From positions 1-64,000 of the forward strand of contig CAMBFI010000009.1 in the NCBI GenBank assembly GCA_945865935.1: DNA of 64,000 bases, written 5' to 3'. Within the stretch, counting starts at the first letter, position 1. Each line of letters opens with the position of its first letter. A model generated the notes under the pieces. The model made no database searches. It was not told where the DNA came from and was given only the letters and a program-made list of their open reading frames with translations. This DNA comes from Bordetella parapertussis (GTDB taxonomy: Bacteria > Pseudomonadota > Gammaproteobacteria > Burkholderiales > Burkholderiaceae_B). Shown here piece by piece: positions 1 to 10,649 of this stretch. Position numbers and translations under genes: made by a program.

Positions 1-134
1 TGAACTTAGTCCGTGGCGTTGAGCGCTCTCTGGGATTGAGTTAATTTTGGAATTACCTAGATGGAAGCACGAATCATTGCCTTGGCAACGTTCGAGGTCG
101 ATGCTCGCAACATCCCCTACGCCCACTAAGTTCA

Positions 135-1217
135 CTAAGCAAGCGCAACAGACTTTATCTGGGCCCAGACCGCGGCACCGACATTCAGTTCCAGATTTGC
201 CAATGCCTTGCGTGTGACGCGCGCCAGAAGTCGTTGATCTTGGCAGCGAATCGCCACCAAGCAACTAGCAGGATGCACATCATCCGCAATACTTTCGATC
301 ACACCCAATATTTTGTTTTGTATTGAACTGTCTTTGGGCTCGGTGAGCGCCAAGCTTACGTCGCTCGCATGAATGTGCACACGTACCGCATTCCCAATCG
401 CGAGATCCTTTTGGCGCACCCATAGCCTGGCACCGTTTACATCGATTCCGGTCAAGTGATAGCGGTTGTCATGCTCGGCAATATGGCCTGTTAACACCGC
501 ACCCGCATCTGACCCCAACTCACGCGCGAACGCCGAATCCGATAACACGTGCGCAATAGAGCCTTGCGCGCTTACCAGTCCGTTATTGAGCAAGACCACA
601 TAATCGGCAAGGCGAGTGAGCTCCTCCATCGAATGGGTGACATACAGGACGGGGATGCTGAGCTCAGTATGCAATCGCTCGAGCCAAGGCATAATCTCTT
701 GACGACGCGCAATATCCAGAGAAGCCAGCGGCTCATCCAACAGCAGGAGCTTAGGCTGTGTGGCCAGCGCCCGCGCAATCGCCACCCGTTGCCGCTCACC
801 GCCCGACAAACTCGAGGTATCGCGATCCGCGAGATGCCCAAGGCCTAAAAGTTCCGTGGCCGCGTTAAGCGCTGCTTCACCGCCTGACTTGCCTGTGCGC
901 TTAATGCCATAGCTCAGGTTATCCCGGACACTCAAGTGTTCAAAAAGGCTCGCCTCTTGAAATACATAACCAAGATCCCGCTTCCAAGTGGGCACCCATT
1001 GAGCCATGCTGTCGTCTTGCCAGACATGCTGACCAACCGTCACATAACCTTTGGCGCGTTCAAGCCCGGCCACACAACGCAAGACCGTGGTTTTGCCGGA
1101 GCCCGAGGGGCCAAACAACACGGTGATGCCTTCGCCGGGCAACGCCAGGTCCAGCTCGAGCGAGAAATCCGGTCGATTCAACGACAGCGCCAACCGAAGA
1201 CTATGAGGGCTCGTCAT
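135..1217 (-). CDS. modC: Molybdate ABC transporter ATP-binding protein ModC
   Basis: ATPase of the molybdate importer; it couples ATP hydrolysis to transport through ModB at the inner membrane. The 360-residue protein has Walker [10 protein letters not shown] at 36-44, the ABC signature LSGGERQ at 137-143 and Walker B LLLLDEP at 157-163. A C-terminal TOBE/Mop-like domain (about 295-358) is what separates ModC from generic ABC ATPases. The length is normal for the family. The start overlaps the end of modB by four bases, as expected for coupled translation. It is the last gene of a modA-modB-modC operon. The oxyanion specificity (molybdate versus tungstate) cannot be read from this gene. Confidence 0.93.
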   Translation of the reverse strand: MTSPHSLRLALSLNRPDFSLELDLALPGEGITVLFGPSGSGKTTVLRCVAGLERAKGYVTVGQHVWQDDSMAQWVPTWKRDLGYVFQEASLFEHLSVRDNLSYGIKRTGKSGGEAALNAATELLGLGHLADRDTSSLSGGERQRVAIARALATQPKLLLLDEPLASLDIARRQEIMPWLERLHTELSIPVLYVTHSMEELTRLADYVVLLNNGLVSAQGSIAHVLSDSAFARELGSDAGAVLTGHIAEHDNRYHLTGIDVNGARLWVRQKDLAIGNAVRVHIHASDVSLALTEPKDSSIQNKILGVIESIADDVHPASCLVAIRCQDQRLLARVTRKALANLELNVGAAVWAQIKSVALA

Positions 1218-1903
1218 GGCAGAACCCTATCCGAGCGCTTTTTTAGCAGAGACAAACAAAGCAGCACCGCAAAGGAAAAGATCACCATTCCCGCTGCGAG
1301 CCAGTGCGCCTGGCTATATTCCATTGCTTCAACGTGACCAAAGATCTGTGTCGAGACGACACGCGTTTCACCTGGGATGTTTCCACCAATCATCAGCACC
1401 ACACCGAACTCGCCTACGGTGTGTGCGAAGGTGAGCACCGTAGCCGTAAACAGCCCTGGCTTCGCCAAGGGCAAGGCAACAGAAAAAAATGCGTCGAGAG
1501 GGCTCGCACGCAATGTCGCTGCGACATCGAGCGGGCGCCGCCCAATCGCCTCGAAAGCATACTGAATAGGCTGTACCGCGAAAGGCAAAGAAAAAACAAT
1601 GGAGCCCAACAGGATTCCAGTAAACGAAAATGACAGAAGACCCAGACCTAGGGCCTCGGTCAGCCTACCCCCCCACCCCTGCGGACCGAGAAGCATCAAC
1701 AGGTAGAACCCCAAAACGGTTGGAGGCAGTACCAGCGGCAAGGTGACTAGCGCAGCAATGGGCGCTCGCCATGTTGAGCGCGTCTGTGACAACCACCAGG
1801 CGAGCGGTGTCGCAACGATCAATAAGATGATGGTTGTGAACGCCGCAAGCTTAAGCGTCAAGACAATTGCTTGCCACGCGTCGGGACTGATCGCGCCTAT
1901 CAT
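1214..1903 (-). CDS. modB: Molybdate ABC transporter permease ModB
   Basis: Membrane-spanning subunit of the molybdate importer. The 229-residue protein is strongly hydrophobic with about five membrane segments and has the permease loop region around [19 protein letters not shown], typical of ModB/CysT-type permeases that contact the ATPase. It sits between modA (39 bases upstream) and modC (four-base overlap), so the three genes are almost certainly one transcript. A run of seven C on the plus strand lies within the gene near 1668. Length and context are normal for the family. Substrate choice is inferred from ModA and from the Mop-like domain of ModC. Confidence 0.92.
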   Translation of the reverse strand: MIGAISPDAWQAIVLTLKLAAFTTIILLIVATPLAWWLSQTRSTWRAPIAALVTLPLVLPPTVLGFYLLMLLGPQGWGGRLTEALGLGLLSFSFTGILLGSIVFSLPFAVQPIQYAFEAIGRRPLDVAATLRASPLDAFFSVALPLAKPGLFTATVLTFAHTVGEFGVVLMIGGNIPGETRVVSTQIFGHVEAMEYSQAHWLAAGMVIFSFAVLLCLSLLKKRSDRVLP

Positions 1904-1942
1904 CGCGTGAAAATCCTGATGTCAAAATAGAACGAACAGATT

Positions 1943-3905
<1,963 letters not shown>

Positions 3906-3976
3906 TTAACGCAACTGACTTTCGCCTCTTTTTTCGTCATCAACGATAACGAGTGGGGTTCGCGACCCCGTTACAA

Positions 3977-5134
3977 CTATTGTTTTGGGATCGCACCAAT
4001 ACGCACTTTACCTGGCTGATCCAACAACGCAGCTGCAATCGTGCGACGATGCTCTGCAGCCGTGCCTCCACGCAAACTCCAGGAAGCCACACGACGATAC
4101 CAAAGGTTCAAGTCAAAGTCACGAATAAAACCCATGCCACCATGAATCTGTTGCGCCGAGCGCACCACCATCATGCACTGCTCGTTACCGAAAGACTTCG
4201 CTTGCGCAACGTTCACTCGGTACGCAAGCTTTTGGTCCATACGCCAGAGCGCTTCGCGAGAGAGCATCGTGGTGCCGTCAATCGCATTCACCATGTTCGC
4301 ACACAGGTGCTGAATGGCTTGAAACGCGCCGATAGGTTGACCGAAGGCCTCGCGCTGCTTAGCGTGGGCGACCGCCATATCGAGCGTTCGTTGGCCGGCA
4401 CCCGCCATCATCGACGCATACAGTACAGCAGACAAGTCCATCACCTCCAGAGCAATCGCGTTACCCTGACCAGGCTGACCAACACGCGCGCTCAGTGGTA
4501 CGCGTACGTGATCAAATTTAAGATTTGATTCGCCATCCTTGGCCATCGAGACCAAGGCTTCACTGGACAGCCCTTTCGCATCAGTTGGCACGAGCACGGC
4601 ACCCAGCGCATGGGGCGCCTGCGCTTCACGGTAGACCACAAGGCAAAGCTGCGAGGCCCGATAGCTTCCCACAAAACTCTTGACGCCATTGAGCACCAGC
4701 TCATTGCCCTCGACACGACCGTCGAGAACGATCGAGTCCGCTGTCCAACGTCCATTCTTCTCTGCAACGGCGTGACTCAGAATCAATTCACTGGCCAATA
4801 CCGCTTGCAATAGCTGCTGCTGCTCAGGACTGCCGTGACGATCAATGACCATCGCGGGAACCATGGTGGCGTGAAGCGGGATAGGGGCAATGTGGTAGCC
4901 GACCAATTCAAACAATAGTCCTAGGTACGTTAGCGACAAGGCCTCACCACCGTTCTTTTCAGACAAGCAAAGCTGTAGCCAACCGTTCTCTGCAAACTTC
5001 GTCCATAACGCAGGGGAGTATTGCAAGGCATCTGTCTCAATCTTACGCACGAGCGCGGAAGAGCACTCGCCTGCCAGAAATTCAGAAGCTGCCTCTTTGA
5101 TCTGTACTTCTTGATCGTCAAGCAAAATATCCAT
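3977..5134 (-). CDS. Acyl-CoA dehydrogenase family protein (subunit 1 of a pair)
   Basis: FAD-dependent acyl-CoA dehydrogenase family protein of 385 residues. The family signature is clear at the C-terminal half: the helix AHAKQREAFGQPIGAFQAIQ and the motif QIHGGMGFIRDFDLN. The place where many family members carry the catalytic Glu reads Asp here, so activity could depend on a partner. It follows a second acyl-CoA dehydrogenase gene by 18 bases on the same strand. Adjacent dehydrogenase pairs that form mixed tetramers are known for steroid and branched-acyl substrates (the FadE/ChsE type), which makes a hetero-oligomer a reasonable inference. The true acyl substrate is unknown. Confidence 0.85.
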   Translation of the reverse strand: MDILLDDQEVQIKEAASEFLAGECSSALVRKIETDALQYSPALWTKFAENGWLQLCLSEKNGGEALSLTYLGLLFELVGYHIAPIPLHATMVPAMVIDRHGSPEQQQLLQAVLASELILSHAVAEKNGRWTADSIVLDGRVEGNELVLNGVKSFVGSYRASQLCLVVYREAQAPHALGAVLVPTDAKGLSSEALVSMAKDGESNLKFDHVRVPLSARVGQPGQGNAIALEVMDLSAVLYASMMAGAGQRTLDMAVAHAKQREAFGQPIGAFQAIQHLCANMVNAIDGTTMLSREALWRMDQKLAYRVNVAQAKSFGNEQCMMVVRSAQQIHGGMGFIRDFDLNLWYRRVASWSLRGGTAAEHRRTIAAALLDQPGKVRIGAIPKQ

Positions 5135-5152
5135 TATCGATTCACCTGTTCT

Positions 5153-6364
5153 TTATTTCGCTGCGCGGGGCAAGCCCAAGCCAACACGTGCCACTTGATC
5201 TCGCATCACCTGAACACTGCCGTGGTTGATGGTGGACTGGTAGGCGCCCAAAATGTTGTGTGCAAACACGCCCTTCTCAATTGCATCGGGCGAGCCCTGC
5301 ATCAATTGCGCATAGGGACCAAGGATCTGGCTGATGGCTTCCGTCGTGCGCACGCTGTGCTCGGGTGCAAACACTTTTTCTGCGGAGCCTTCATAGGTGA
5401 ACTTGCCGCCGTTCTGCTCGATACTGATACTGCGCATCGTCATCAAACGACATACTTCCGCCTCGGTCCACATCTCTGCGACTTTATCGCGAACCTGTGC
5501 ATCGTCGCGCAAGGAGTCTTGCAATTCGCCATCGCCATGCAGCCAGTTCACGATGTCCTCATCGCGCATCACTGAAATCAAGTAACGCCAAGCGCCCACG
5601 CGGTCTAGGTTGAGTCCGCGACGAGCGACCTCCCAGCCACCGCCCTCTTCTCCTAGCAGGCATGATGCGGGCACCTCGACGTCATCAAAGAACACTTCGT
5701 TGGTGCGCTCCTCGCCATAGGTGGTGCCAAAGGGAGCCGGTGGATCATTCTGGACGGTCCAAAGCGGACGCACCGTCATGCCAGGCATACCCATGGGTAC
5801 AAGCAAAATAGACAAGCCACGATGTCTAACTGAATCCGGATCGGTGCGGCACATTAAAAAGATGTGGGTCGCATTTTGTGCGTTGGTTGTGTAAATCTTT
5901 TGACCGGTGATGATGTACTTATCACCCACGCGCTTAGCGCGGCAGCGAATACCCGCCAAGTCCGTACCACAGCCCGGTTCGCTGTAGCCTTGGCAGAAAA
6001 TAATGTCGCGCTTAATCGCACCAGGCACAAACTCTTGTTTTTGTGCGGCCGTGCCAAACGACAAGATCGCAGGCGCACCCGTGCCACCACCAAGTGTGAT
6101 ACCCGTGTAGCGGTAGAACTCTTCTTCAATGACGAACTGTGCGGTACGGTTTCCGCCGCCACCGCCAAATTCAGTCGGCCAACTCCAGGCAAACCAACGT
6201 TTCTCATTGACCGTTTCGAAAAAATTGCGGATCAGGGGCCCCCAACCTTCGCCTCTTTTACCCGCCATATTTTCGGCGCGCACATCTTCGGTGAAGTGCT
6301 CCAATAAAAATTCGCGCACTGTTGCGCGCAATTGCTCTTCTTCAGCGTTGAACAAGAAATTCAT
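5153..6364 (-). CDS. Acyl-CoA dehydrogenase family protein (subunit 2 of a pair)
   Basis: FAD-dependent acyl-CoA dehydrogenase of about 403 residues when started at 6364 (MNFLFNAEEEQLRATV). This start is preceded by AAGGG six bases upstream; the longer reading from 6394 adds ten residues with no support. The central FAD/substrate segment GYSEPGCGTDLAGIRC and the following KIYTTNAQNATHIF match the family. The C terminus NHGSVQVMRDQVARVGLGLPR is typical of larger dehydrogenases found in pairs. It is the first gene of a two-gene unit with the dehydrogenase at 3977-5134. Substrate unknown. Confidence 0.86.
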   Translation of the reverse strand: MNFLFNAEEEQLRATVREFLLEHFTEDVRAENMAGKRGEGWGPLIRNFFETVNEKRWFAWSWPTEFGGGGGNRTAQFVIEEEFYRYTGITLGGGTGAPAILSFGTAAQKQEFVPGAIKRDIIFCQGYSEPGCGTDLAGIRCRAKRVGDKYIITGQKIYTTNAQNATHIFLMCRTDPDSVRHRGLSILLVPMGMPGMTVRPLWTVQNDPPAPFGTTYGEERTNEVFFDDVEVPASCLLGEEGGGWEVARRGLNLDRVGAWRYLISVMRDEDIVNWLHGDGELQDSLRDDAQVRDKVAEMWTEAEVCRLMTMRSISIEQNGGKFTYEGSAEKVFAPEHSVRTTEAISQILGPYAQLMQGSPDAIEKGVFAHNILGAYQSTINHGSVQVMRDQVARVGLGLPRAAK

Positions 6365-6452
6365 TGACGACCCTTTCGTGGACGAGAAAAACACAAACCA
6401 CTTGCCTTAGTGGGCAACGGCGATTGAACAACTGATCGGAAAATTGAATCAC

Positions 6453-6489
6453 AAAAATGACCTGTACCGTATAAAAAACACGGGACAGG
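6453..6489 (-). terminator. Probable rho-independent terminator of the shp-dhc-cytochrome b operon
   Basis: CCTGTaCCG (6461-6469) pairs with CGGgACAGG (6481-6489), a 9-base stem with one mismatch. Read on the minus strand the second arm is followed by TCATTTTT, so the structure suits termination of the transcript that ends with the cytochrome b561 gene at 6552. It could instead be an operator for the acyl-CoA dehydrogenase pair. Confidence 0.5.
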
Positions 6490-6551
6490 CCCTAGTATTA
6501 CCACCAGATGGAATTATCGCAGGCTTAGGTCGCCCAACCAACGGATACGCG

Positions 6552-7229
6552 CTATCGGAATAACGACCAAACCCACCAAGCGGCGCACCCCAGCACAAGC
6601 AGGGCCGCCCAGACGCGTTGATCGGTCTTAACGAGATCTGGGCCTGGACCAGGAACCCGTCCCGTCAACATGGGGGATGCCATGTTGCGGAGCCGCAAAA
6701 CACTGATTAAGGCGATTAGTGCAATGTGACTGATGACGGTCCAAAGATACAGCTCACCAAAAAATTCATGTGCGTTTTCAATAAATTTCCCACCGAGGTC
6801 GTTATTAACCAAATAGCCCGACCCCACCAAAGGCAGGACTAATACCAAGAGACTCAACACCGCTATGGCCATCAGCAAGTTTTGTCCTTGCTTCCAGGGC
6901 ATTGCTTGGATACTGTCGGCCTTACGGACATCGTTTAGCCAAGTACGGCCACCTGATAGCTTGCCAAAGAGCAACTTGAAGCGGACATGCTTGGGGCCCA
7001 CAACACCCCACACGATTCGAAAGCCAAGCAAACCCAGCATGGTGTAGCCCAAGGCCACATGCACGCCACGCAGACTTTCAGAATCCGCAGTGAGGTATGC
7101 ACCCAAAAATGAGAACGCGAATAGCCAGTGAAAGGTTCTCGTGGCCATATCGCTGACGCGTCGCGTCGCAGCGGAGCTCTTAATGGGTGCCGTTGCGCTA
7201 ATGCTTGACTGATTCAAGGTGGTGCTCAT
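6552..7229 (-). CDS. Cytochrome b561-type membrane protein of the SHP/DHC system
   Basis: Membrane cytochrome b of 225 residues with four or more hydrophobic helices. Histidines suited to heme b binding occur in TRTFHWLFAFSFLG, LRGVHVALGYTML, ENAHEFFGE and the nearby SHIALI helix. It is the last gene after SHP and the diheme cytochrome c, with a four-base overlap to the diheme gene, so the three are one operon. In Rhodobacter sphaeroides and other proteobacteria this trio occurs together, with the membrane cytochrome b thought to feed electrons from quinol through the diheme protein to SHP. The electron route here is inferred from that arrangement. Confidence 0.85.
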   Translation of the reverse strand: MSTTLNQSSISATAPIKSSAATRRVSDMATRTFHWLFAFSFLGAYLTADSESLRGVHVALGYTMLGLLGFRIVWGVVGPKHVRFKLLFGKLSGGRTWLNDVRKADSIQAMPWKQGQNLLMAIAVLSLLVLVLPLVGSGYLVNNDLGGKFIENAHEFFGELYLWTVISHIALIALISVLRLRNMASPMLTGRVPGPGPDLVKTDQRVWAALLVLGCAAWWVWSLFR

Positions 7230-7705
7230 TTCGGTATCCTCACAAACTTATCGTTGTAATTGCCTTCATCGGCTGTGGTGTGACATGCCGCGCAATTGGC
7301 TGCACTCTTTATGCTTGGGCGTAGCCACACCTCAGCCTCGATCTTGCGATGCTCGCGCACAAACCAGGCGGCGTTGGTGATTCGATCGTCTTGCGGCTCT
7401 TCACGGACTTTCTTGTAGGTGCCGGCCAAGGGTTCAAGCCACCTAGAGATCTCTAAGACTTCAGAGGGCTCAAGCGAGGCGTCCACACCGTAATGGTTGT
7501 CCAAGTTACCCAGAAGCCTGCGCCATGATGCTAAGGGCAGTAGTGCGGGCGGATAAGCCAGATGGCATGACGCGCACTCAGTCCGATATTTATCAGAGAT
7601 CGTCGCAGGCAGCAGATCTTTTGACCCACCCGCTATTGCGACTGTTCCACTCACCGCAGTAAGCAGCAGCGTGCCTAGACCCAACATGACGATTGTGTGC
7701 TTCAT
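7226..7705 (-). CDS. dhc: Periplasmic diheme cytochrome c (DHC)
   Basis: Exported c-type cytochrome of 159 residues. An N-terminal signal peptide is followed by two heme c attachment motifs, CASCH at 44-48 and CAACH at 138-142. The segment after the first heme (LAYPPALLPLASWRRLLGNL) is characteristic of the DHC family, the usual partner of SHP. It overlaps the SHP gene upstream by four bases and the cytochrome b gene downstream by four bases. The likely role is to carry electrons between the membrane cytochrome b and SHP in the periplasm. No residues essential for the family appear to be missing. Confidence 0.9.
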   Translation of the reverse strand: MKHTIVMLGLGTLLLTAVSGTVAIAGGSKDLLPATISDKYRTECASCHLAYPPALLPLASWRRLLGNLDNHYGVDASLEPSEVLEISRWLEPLAGTYKKVREEPQDDRITNAAWFVREHRKIEAEVWLRPSIKSAANCAACHTTADEGNYNDKFVRIPK

Positions 7706-8106
7706 GGCTTGAGTGACAACAAAAAGGCGATGACGTCAGATTTTTCTGCAGGTGTGCACTCACGCGACAACACATCCTTACAGTTGCGACGAAACCACTT
7801 ATCCACCCGCGCAGAATCCGTTAGCGCAGCGGGATTTGCACTCGGTGCCAACGGGTCTATGGATTTGCCAGTGCTGGCGTGCTTGGTCACTTTAGTCGGC
7901 GCCTCACCATGGCAGGAGGCACACGTCCACTTTGAACCATGGGTTGCGTTAAAAAACAGACGCCCCGCTTCTGCACTCCCTGTGCGGCCAGCCGCAGCCT
8001 CAAAGCGTTGCAACTGCGCAGCAGGCGTTGTGTCTCCAGCGTACGCGGTTGCGGCGTTGACGGCTACGATAGCGATACAAAGGTGGTAGGCGATGCGTTT
8101 GAACAT
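7702..8106 (-). CDS. shp: SHP-like monoheme cytochrome c (DUF1924 family)
   Basis: Small exported cytochrome of 134 residues. I choose the start at 8106 because AGGAG lies seven bases upstream and because the product then begins with a signal peptide ending AYA before GDTT. A reading from 8364 would run through the divergent PepSY gene. It has one heme motif, CASCH at 62-66. Near the C terminus Asn108 is next to Cys109, with Cys117 eight residues on. In Rhodobacter SHP an Asn is the sixth heme ligand and is displaced by O2 or NO, with a disulfide nearby, so the same ligation is likely here. First gene of the operon. Confidence 0.87.
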   Translation of the reverse strand: MFKRIAYHLCIAIVAVNAATAYAGDTTPAAQLQRFEAAAGRTGSAEAGRLFFNATHGSKWTCASCHGEAPTKVTKHASTGKSIDPLAPSANPAALTDSARVDKWFRRNCKDVLSRECTPAEKSDVIAFLLSLKP

Positions 8107-8241
8107 GCAATGACTCCTAAATAGTTTTTCCATGGAGTCATGATGAAGCATCACTGGTGTACCTTTACTGAACCATTCATTCATATTCCGTTCATCTTGC
8201 TCAAGGCACAATAGCGCCATGCGCAACTTCAAAAATCTAAG
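8107..8241. promoter_or_regulatory. Divergent promoter region between shp and the PepSY gene
   Basis: A 135-base region that must hold promoters for both the shp operon (minus) and the PepSY/two-component operon (plus). It contains TTCAT at 8176-8180, 8180-8184 and 8191-8195. The last two give TTCAT-N6-TTCAT, an 11-base period typical of OmpR/PhoB-family response regulator sites. This suggests the regulator encoded at 8575-9240 controls both directions. Confidence 0.4.
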
Positions 8242-8571
8242 ATGAACAACGCTACAAGAACCAAGATCCGCCGAGGGCTTGCGATGACCGCTCTCTGGAT
8301 AGCGGCGACTGCTCCCCTTTTGCCGGCGGCCGCTAGCTCGGGTGACCATCAGCGCGCCACCCAAGCGGTGGAATCTGGCGAAATCTTGTCTTTGCGAAAG
8401 ATTCTTGAACGCCTTGAGTCGTCACACCCTGGGCAAGTGCTCGAAGTAGAGCTTGAGCAAAAAAAGGGCGTGTGGATTTATGAGCTTAAAATCCTCAAAA
8501 CAGGCGGCCGTTTACAAAAAATAAAAGTCGATGCCAAAACGGGTGCAATCATCTCTGACAAGGAGCGCTAA
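8242..8571 (+). CDS. PepSY-domain periplasmic protein
   Basis: Small exported protein of 109 residues. The N terminus has a signal-like hydrophobic stretch with an Ala-rich end near residue 30, followed by one PepSY domain: a helix around LRKILERLESSHPGQVLEVE and a strand pair ending in DAKTGAIISDKE. PepSY proteins are often encoded with two-component systems and are thought to modulate extracytoplasmic sensing. It is three bases upstream of the response regulator gene and divergent from the SHP operon. A role in tuning the adjacent sensor kinase is inferred from position only. Confidence 0.85.
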   Translation: MNNATRTKIRRGLAMTALWIAATAPLLPAAASSGDHQRATQAVESGEILSLRKILERLESSHPGQVLEVELEQKKGVWIYELKILKTGGRLQKIKVDAKTGAIISDKER

Positions 8572-8574
8572 GCG

Positions 8575-9240
8575 ATGCGCCTATTAGTTGTAGAAGACGA
8601 TTTGGCCTTACAGTGTCAGCTGGTAGAAGCCCTCTCGGCGAACGGCTATGCGGTCGATATTGCCTCGGACGGACGCGAGGCGCTGTACCTCGGCCAGGAA
8701 CAAGGATACGACGCTGTAATTTTGGACGTGGGCCTGCCGCTCATGGATGGCATTTCGGTATTGCGTAAGTGGCGTGCTGAGCAACGTACCATGCCCGTGC
8801 TTATTCTGACGGCGCGTGATGACTGGCACGACAAGGTCTCGGGCATTGACGCTGGGGCTGATGACTATGTCACGAAACCATTTCATCTGCAGGAGTTGCT
8901 CGCTCGCGTGCGTGCACTGATTCGTCGAGCAAGTGGTGTGGCCGACGCCACGCTACGCTGCGGCAAGCTAGAGCTTGATACGCGTACCAGCCGAGTATCT
9001 TGCGAAAATGAAGTGATTTCGCTCACGAGTCATGAATTCAAGATCTTGTCATACCTGATGCACCATCTTGATGAGGTCGTCTCTCGCAGCGACCTGACCG
9101 AACACATATACGCGCAAGATTTTGATCGAGACTCGAACACGATTGAAGTCATGATTGGCCGCTTACGTAAAAAACTACCTGAGGGTTTGATACAGACAGT
9201 TCGCGGAATGGGCTACCGCATGAGTAAGGTCGACTGCTGA
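8575..9240 (+). CDS. OmpR/PhoP-family response regulator
   Basis: Two-component response regulator of 221 residues. The receiver domain (1-115) has the acidic pair at 8-9, the phosphoacceptor Asp51 in LDVGLP, and Lys101 in VTKPF. The C-terminal winged helix (about 125-220) includes LTSHEFKILSYL and the closing TVRGMGYRM of the OmpR/PhoB family. It sits between the PepSY gene and the sensor kinase gene, three and two bases apart. The closest functional style is PhoP/QseB. Direct repeats upstream of the PepSY gene are candidate binding sites, so it probably controls its own operon and the SHP operon. Confidence 0.93.
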   Translation: MRLLVVEDDLALQCQLVEALSANGYAVDIASDGREALYLGQEQGYDAVILDVGLPLMDGISVLRKWRAEQRTMPVLILTARDDWHDKVSGIDAGADDYVTKPFHLQELLARVRALIRRASGVADATLRCGKLELDTRTSRVSCENEVISLTSHEFKILSYLMHHLDEVVSRSDLTEHIYAQDFDRDSNTIEVMIGRLRKKLPEGLIQTVRGMGYRMSKVDC

Positions 9241-9242
9241 GC

Positions 9243-10649
9243 ATGCCCAAGCATCTTTTTCAAGGCTGGGGCGGTTCGCTTATGCTGCGCCTGTTCGGTG
9301 GGACAGCGCTATGGATAGCGATCGCGCTGGGCCTCACGACCTTCGCGCTCGATGGTCTTTTCAAGGATCAAGCGACACGACAGTTCGAGCAACAGTTGCA
9401 GTCTTACCTGTATCAAATTGTCGCGTCTCTCGAACTCGATGCACAAGGCAACCCAATCATCCCAAATACGGGTGGTGACCCCCGGTTCAATCGTCCTGAG
9501 TCTGGCCTCTACTGGCAAATTAACGACATCAGCGGTGCAACGCTACTAAAATCCCGTTCGTTGTGGGATACAAAACTTAATGTCGCCAACGATAGGCTTT
9601 TCAAGGACGAGATCCATTTTCATTCCCTCACAGGGCCGGCTCAACAGCGCCTGTTGATTGCGGAACAAAATCTCGTACTCCCCGACCCGTCAAACAAGCA
9701 GCTTAGGGTGATTGTTGGTTCTGAAACCAAGGACCTAGCGCGAGCGGTTGAGACCTGGCAGCATTCACTCGGACTCTTTGTCGGGATTCTATTTGTGAGT
9801 CTCGTGGTCGCCGCCCTCGCGCAAGTCGCCTTTGGTCTTCGGCCCCTGCGCCAACTACAACAGTCTCTCAAAAAACTACGCGAAGGCGACAATGCTCGCA
9901 TCGTGGGGCAATTCCCAACAGAACTCAAACCGCTTATAGACGACTTTAATTCGGTCATCGATGCAAATGGGAAAATTATTGAACGGGCTCGTCATCAAGC
10001 GGGAGATCTTGCACATTCGATCAAAACCCCGATCTCGGTCATGATCAACGCGCTTCAAACGGAGAGATTGCGTAGCAGCGACAACGCAGCGCTTGTTGCC
10101 GCGTTGAAAGAGCAACTGAAACAACTGCAACAACAAGTGCAATGGAGACTCAAGCGGGCGCGCATTGCCGCCAATGTAGGCGTGCCGCATACCCGCACAT
10201 TAATCAGCACGACACTCAAGCAACTGACACGCGTTATGCAGAAAGTTCACGCTGATAAATCAATACACGTCAATATGGGTGTGATGACCGATGAACTTTA
10301 CTTCGCTGGCGAAGAACAAGACCTGCTGGAGATCGTTGGAAATCTGTTAGATAACGCGTTTAAATGGGCCATCGATACGGTTGCGATCCATGCCAGCTAC
10401 ACAGACGGCAATGTCATCATTGTGATCGAGGATGATGGTCCGGGCTGCACGTCCCTGACGGACCACACGCATGCGCCAATTCGCGGGCAACGCGCGGACG
10501 AGTCTGTTCCGGGAAGCGGGCTCGGGCTGAGTATCGTGCGTGACTTGGTGACGCTCTACGATGGCACGCTTTCTTTTGAAGCCAAATCACCGCAAGGGTT
10601 ACGTATTGTCAGCGTGTTGCCGGGTGGGTTAATTCAATCACCGTCCTAA
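9243..10649 (+). CDS. Membrane sensor histidine kinase, PhoQ-like
   Basis: Inner-membrane histidine kinase of 468 residues. It has two membrane segments (about 18-37 and 176-197) with a periplasmic sensor domain of about 135 residues between them. A HAMP-like linker follows. The phosphoacceptor His258 lies in AGDLAHSIKTPISV, a form of the H box seen in PhoQ-type kinases. The ATP-binding region has the N box GNLLDNAFKWA and the G boxes EDDGPG and GSGLGLSIV. It starts two bases after the response regulator gene stops. The signal is unknown; co-localisation with SHP suggests a redox, oxygen or NO-related cue. Its stop overlaps the convergent ligase gene by four bases. Confidence 0.92.
   Translation: MPKHLFQGWGGSLMLRLFGGTALWIAIALGLTTFALDGLFKDQATRQFEQQLQSYLYQIVASLELDAQGNPIIPNTGGDPRFNRPESGLYWQINDISGATLLKSRSLWDTKLNVANDRLFKDEIHFHSLTGPAQQRLLIAEQNLVLPDPSNKQLRVIVGSETKDLARAVETWQHSLGLFVGILFVSLVVAALAQVAFGLRPLRQLQQSLKKLREGDNARIVGQFPTELKPLIDDFNSVIDANGKIIERARHQAGDLAHSIKTPISVMINALQTERLRSSDNAALVAALKEQLKQLQQQVQWRLKRARIAANVGVPHTRTLISTTLKQLTRVMQKVHADKSIHVNMGVMTDELYFAGEEQDLLEIVGNLLDNAFKWAIDTVAIHASYTDGNVIIVIEDDGPGCTSLTDHTHAPIRGQRADESVPGSGLGLSIVRDLVTLYDGTLSFEAKSPQGLRIVSVLPGGLIQSPS

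Noticed and set aside
3-44. Open frame ending in TAA on the plus strand (NLVRGVERSLGLS), possibly the end of a gene that starts before the window
   Set aside because: Only 13 residues are visible and no family can be recognised.
61-129. 22-codon open frame starting ATG on the plus strand next to the end of modC
   Set aside because: Too short, no ribosome binding site and no known small-protein context.
936-1337. Long plus-strand frame opposite modC and modB
   Set aside because: It is the shadow of two well-supported genes and has no family resemblance.
3955-3969. GGGGT-N5-ACCCC hairpin between the acyl-CoA dehydrogenase and MFS genes as a terminator
   Set aside because: Only five base pairs and no T run on the relevant strand.
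5021-5575. 184-codon plus-strand frame opposite the acyl-CoA dehydrogenase genes
   Set aside because: Shadow of the real genes on the minus strand; the product has no recognisable motif.
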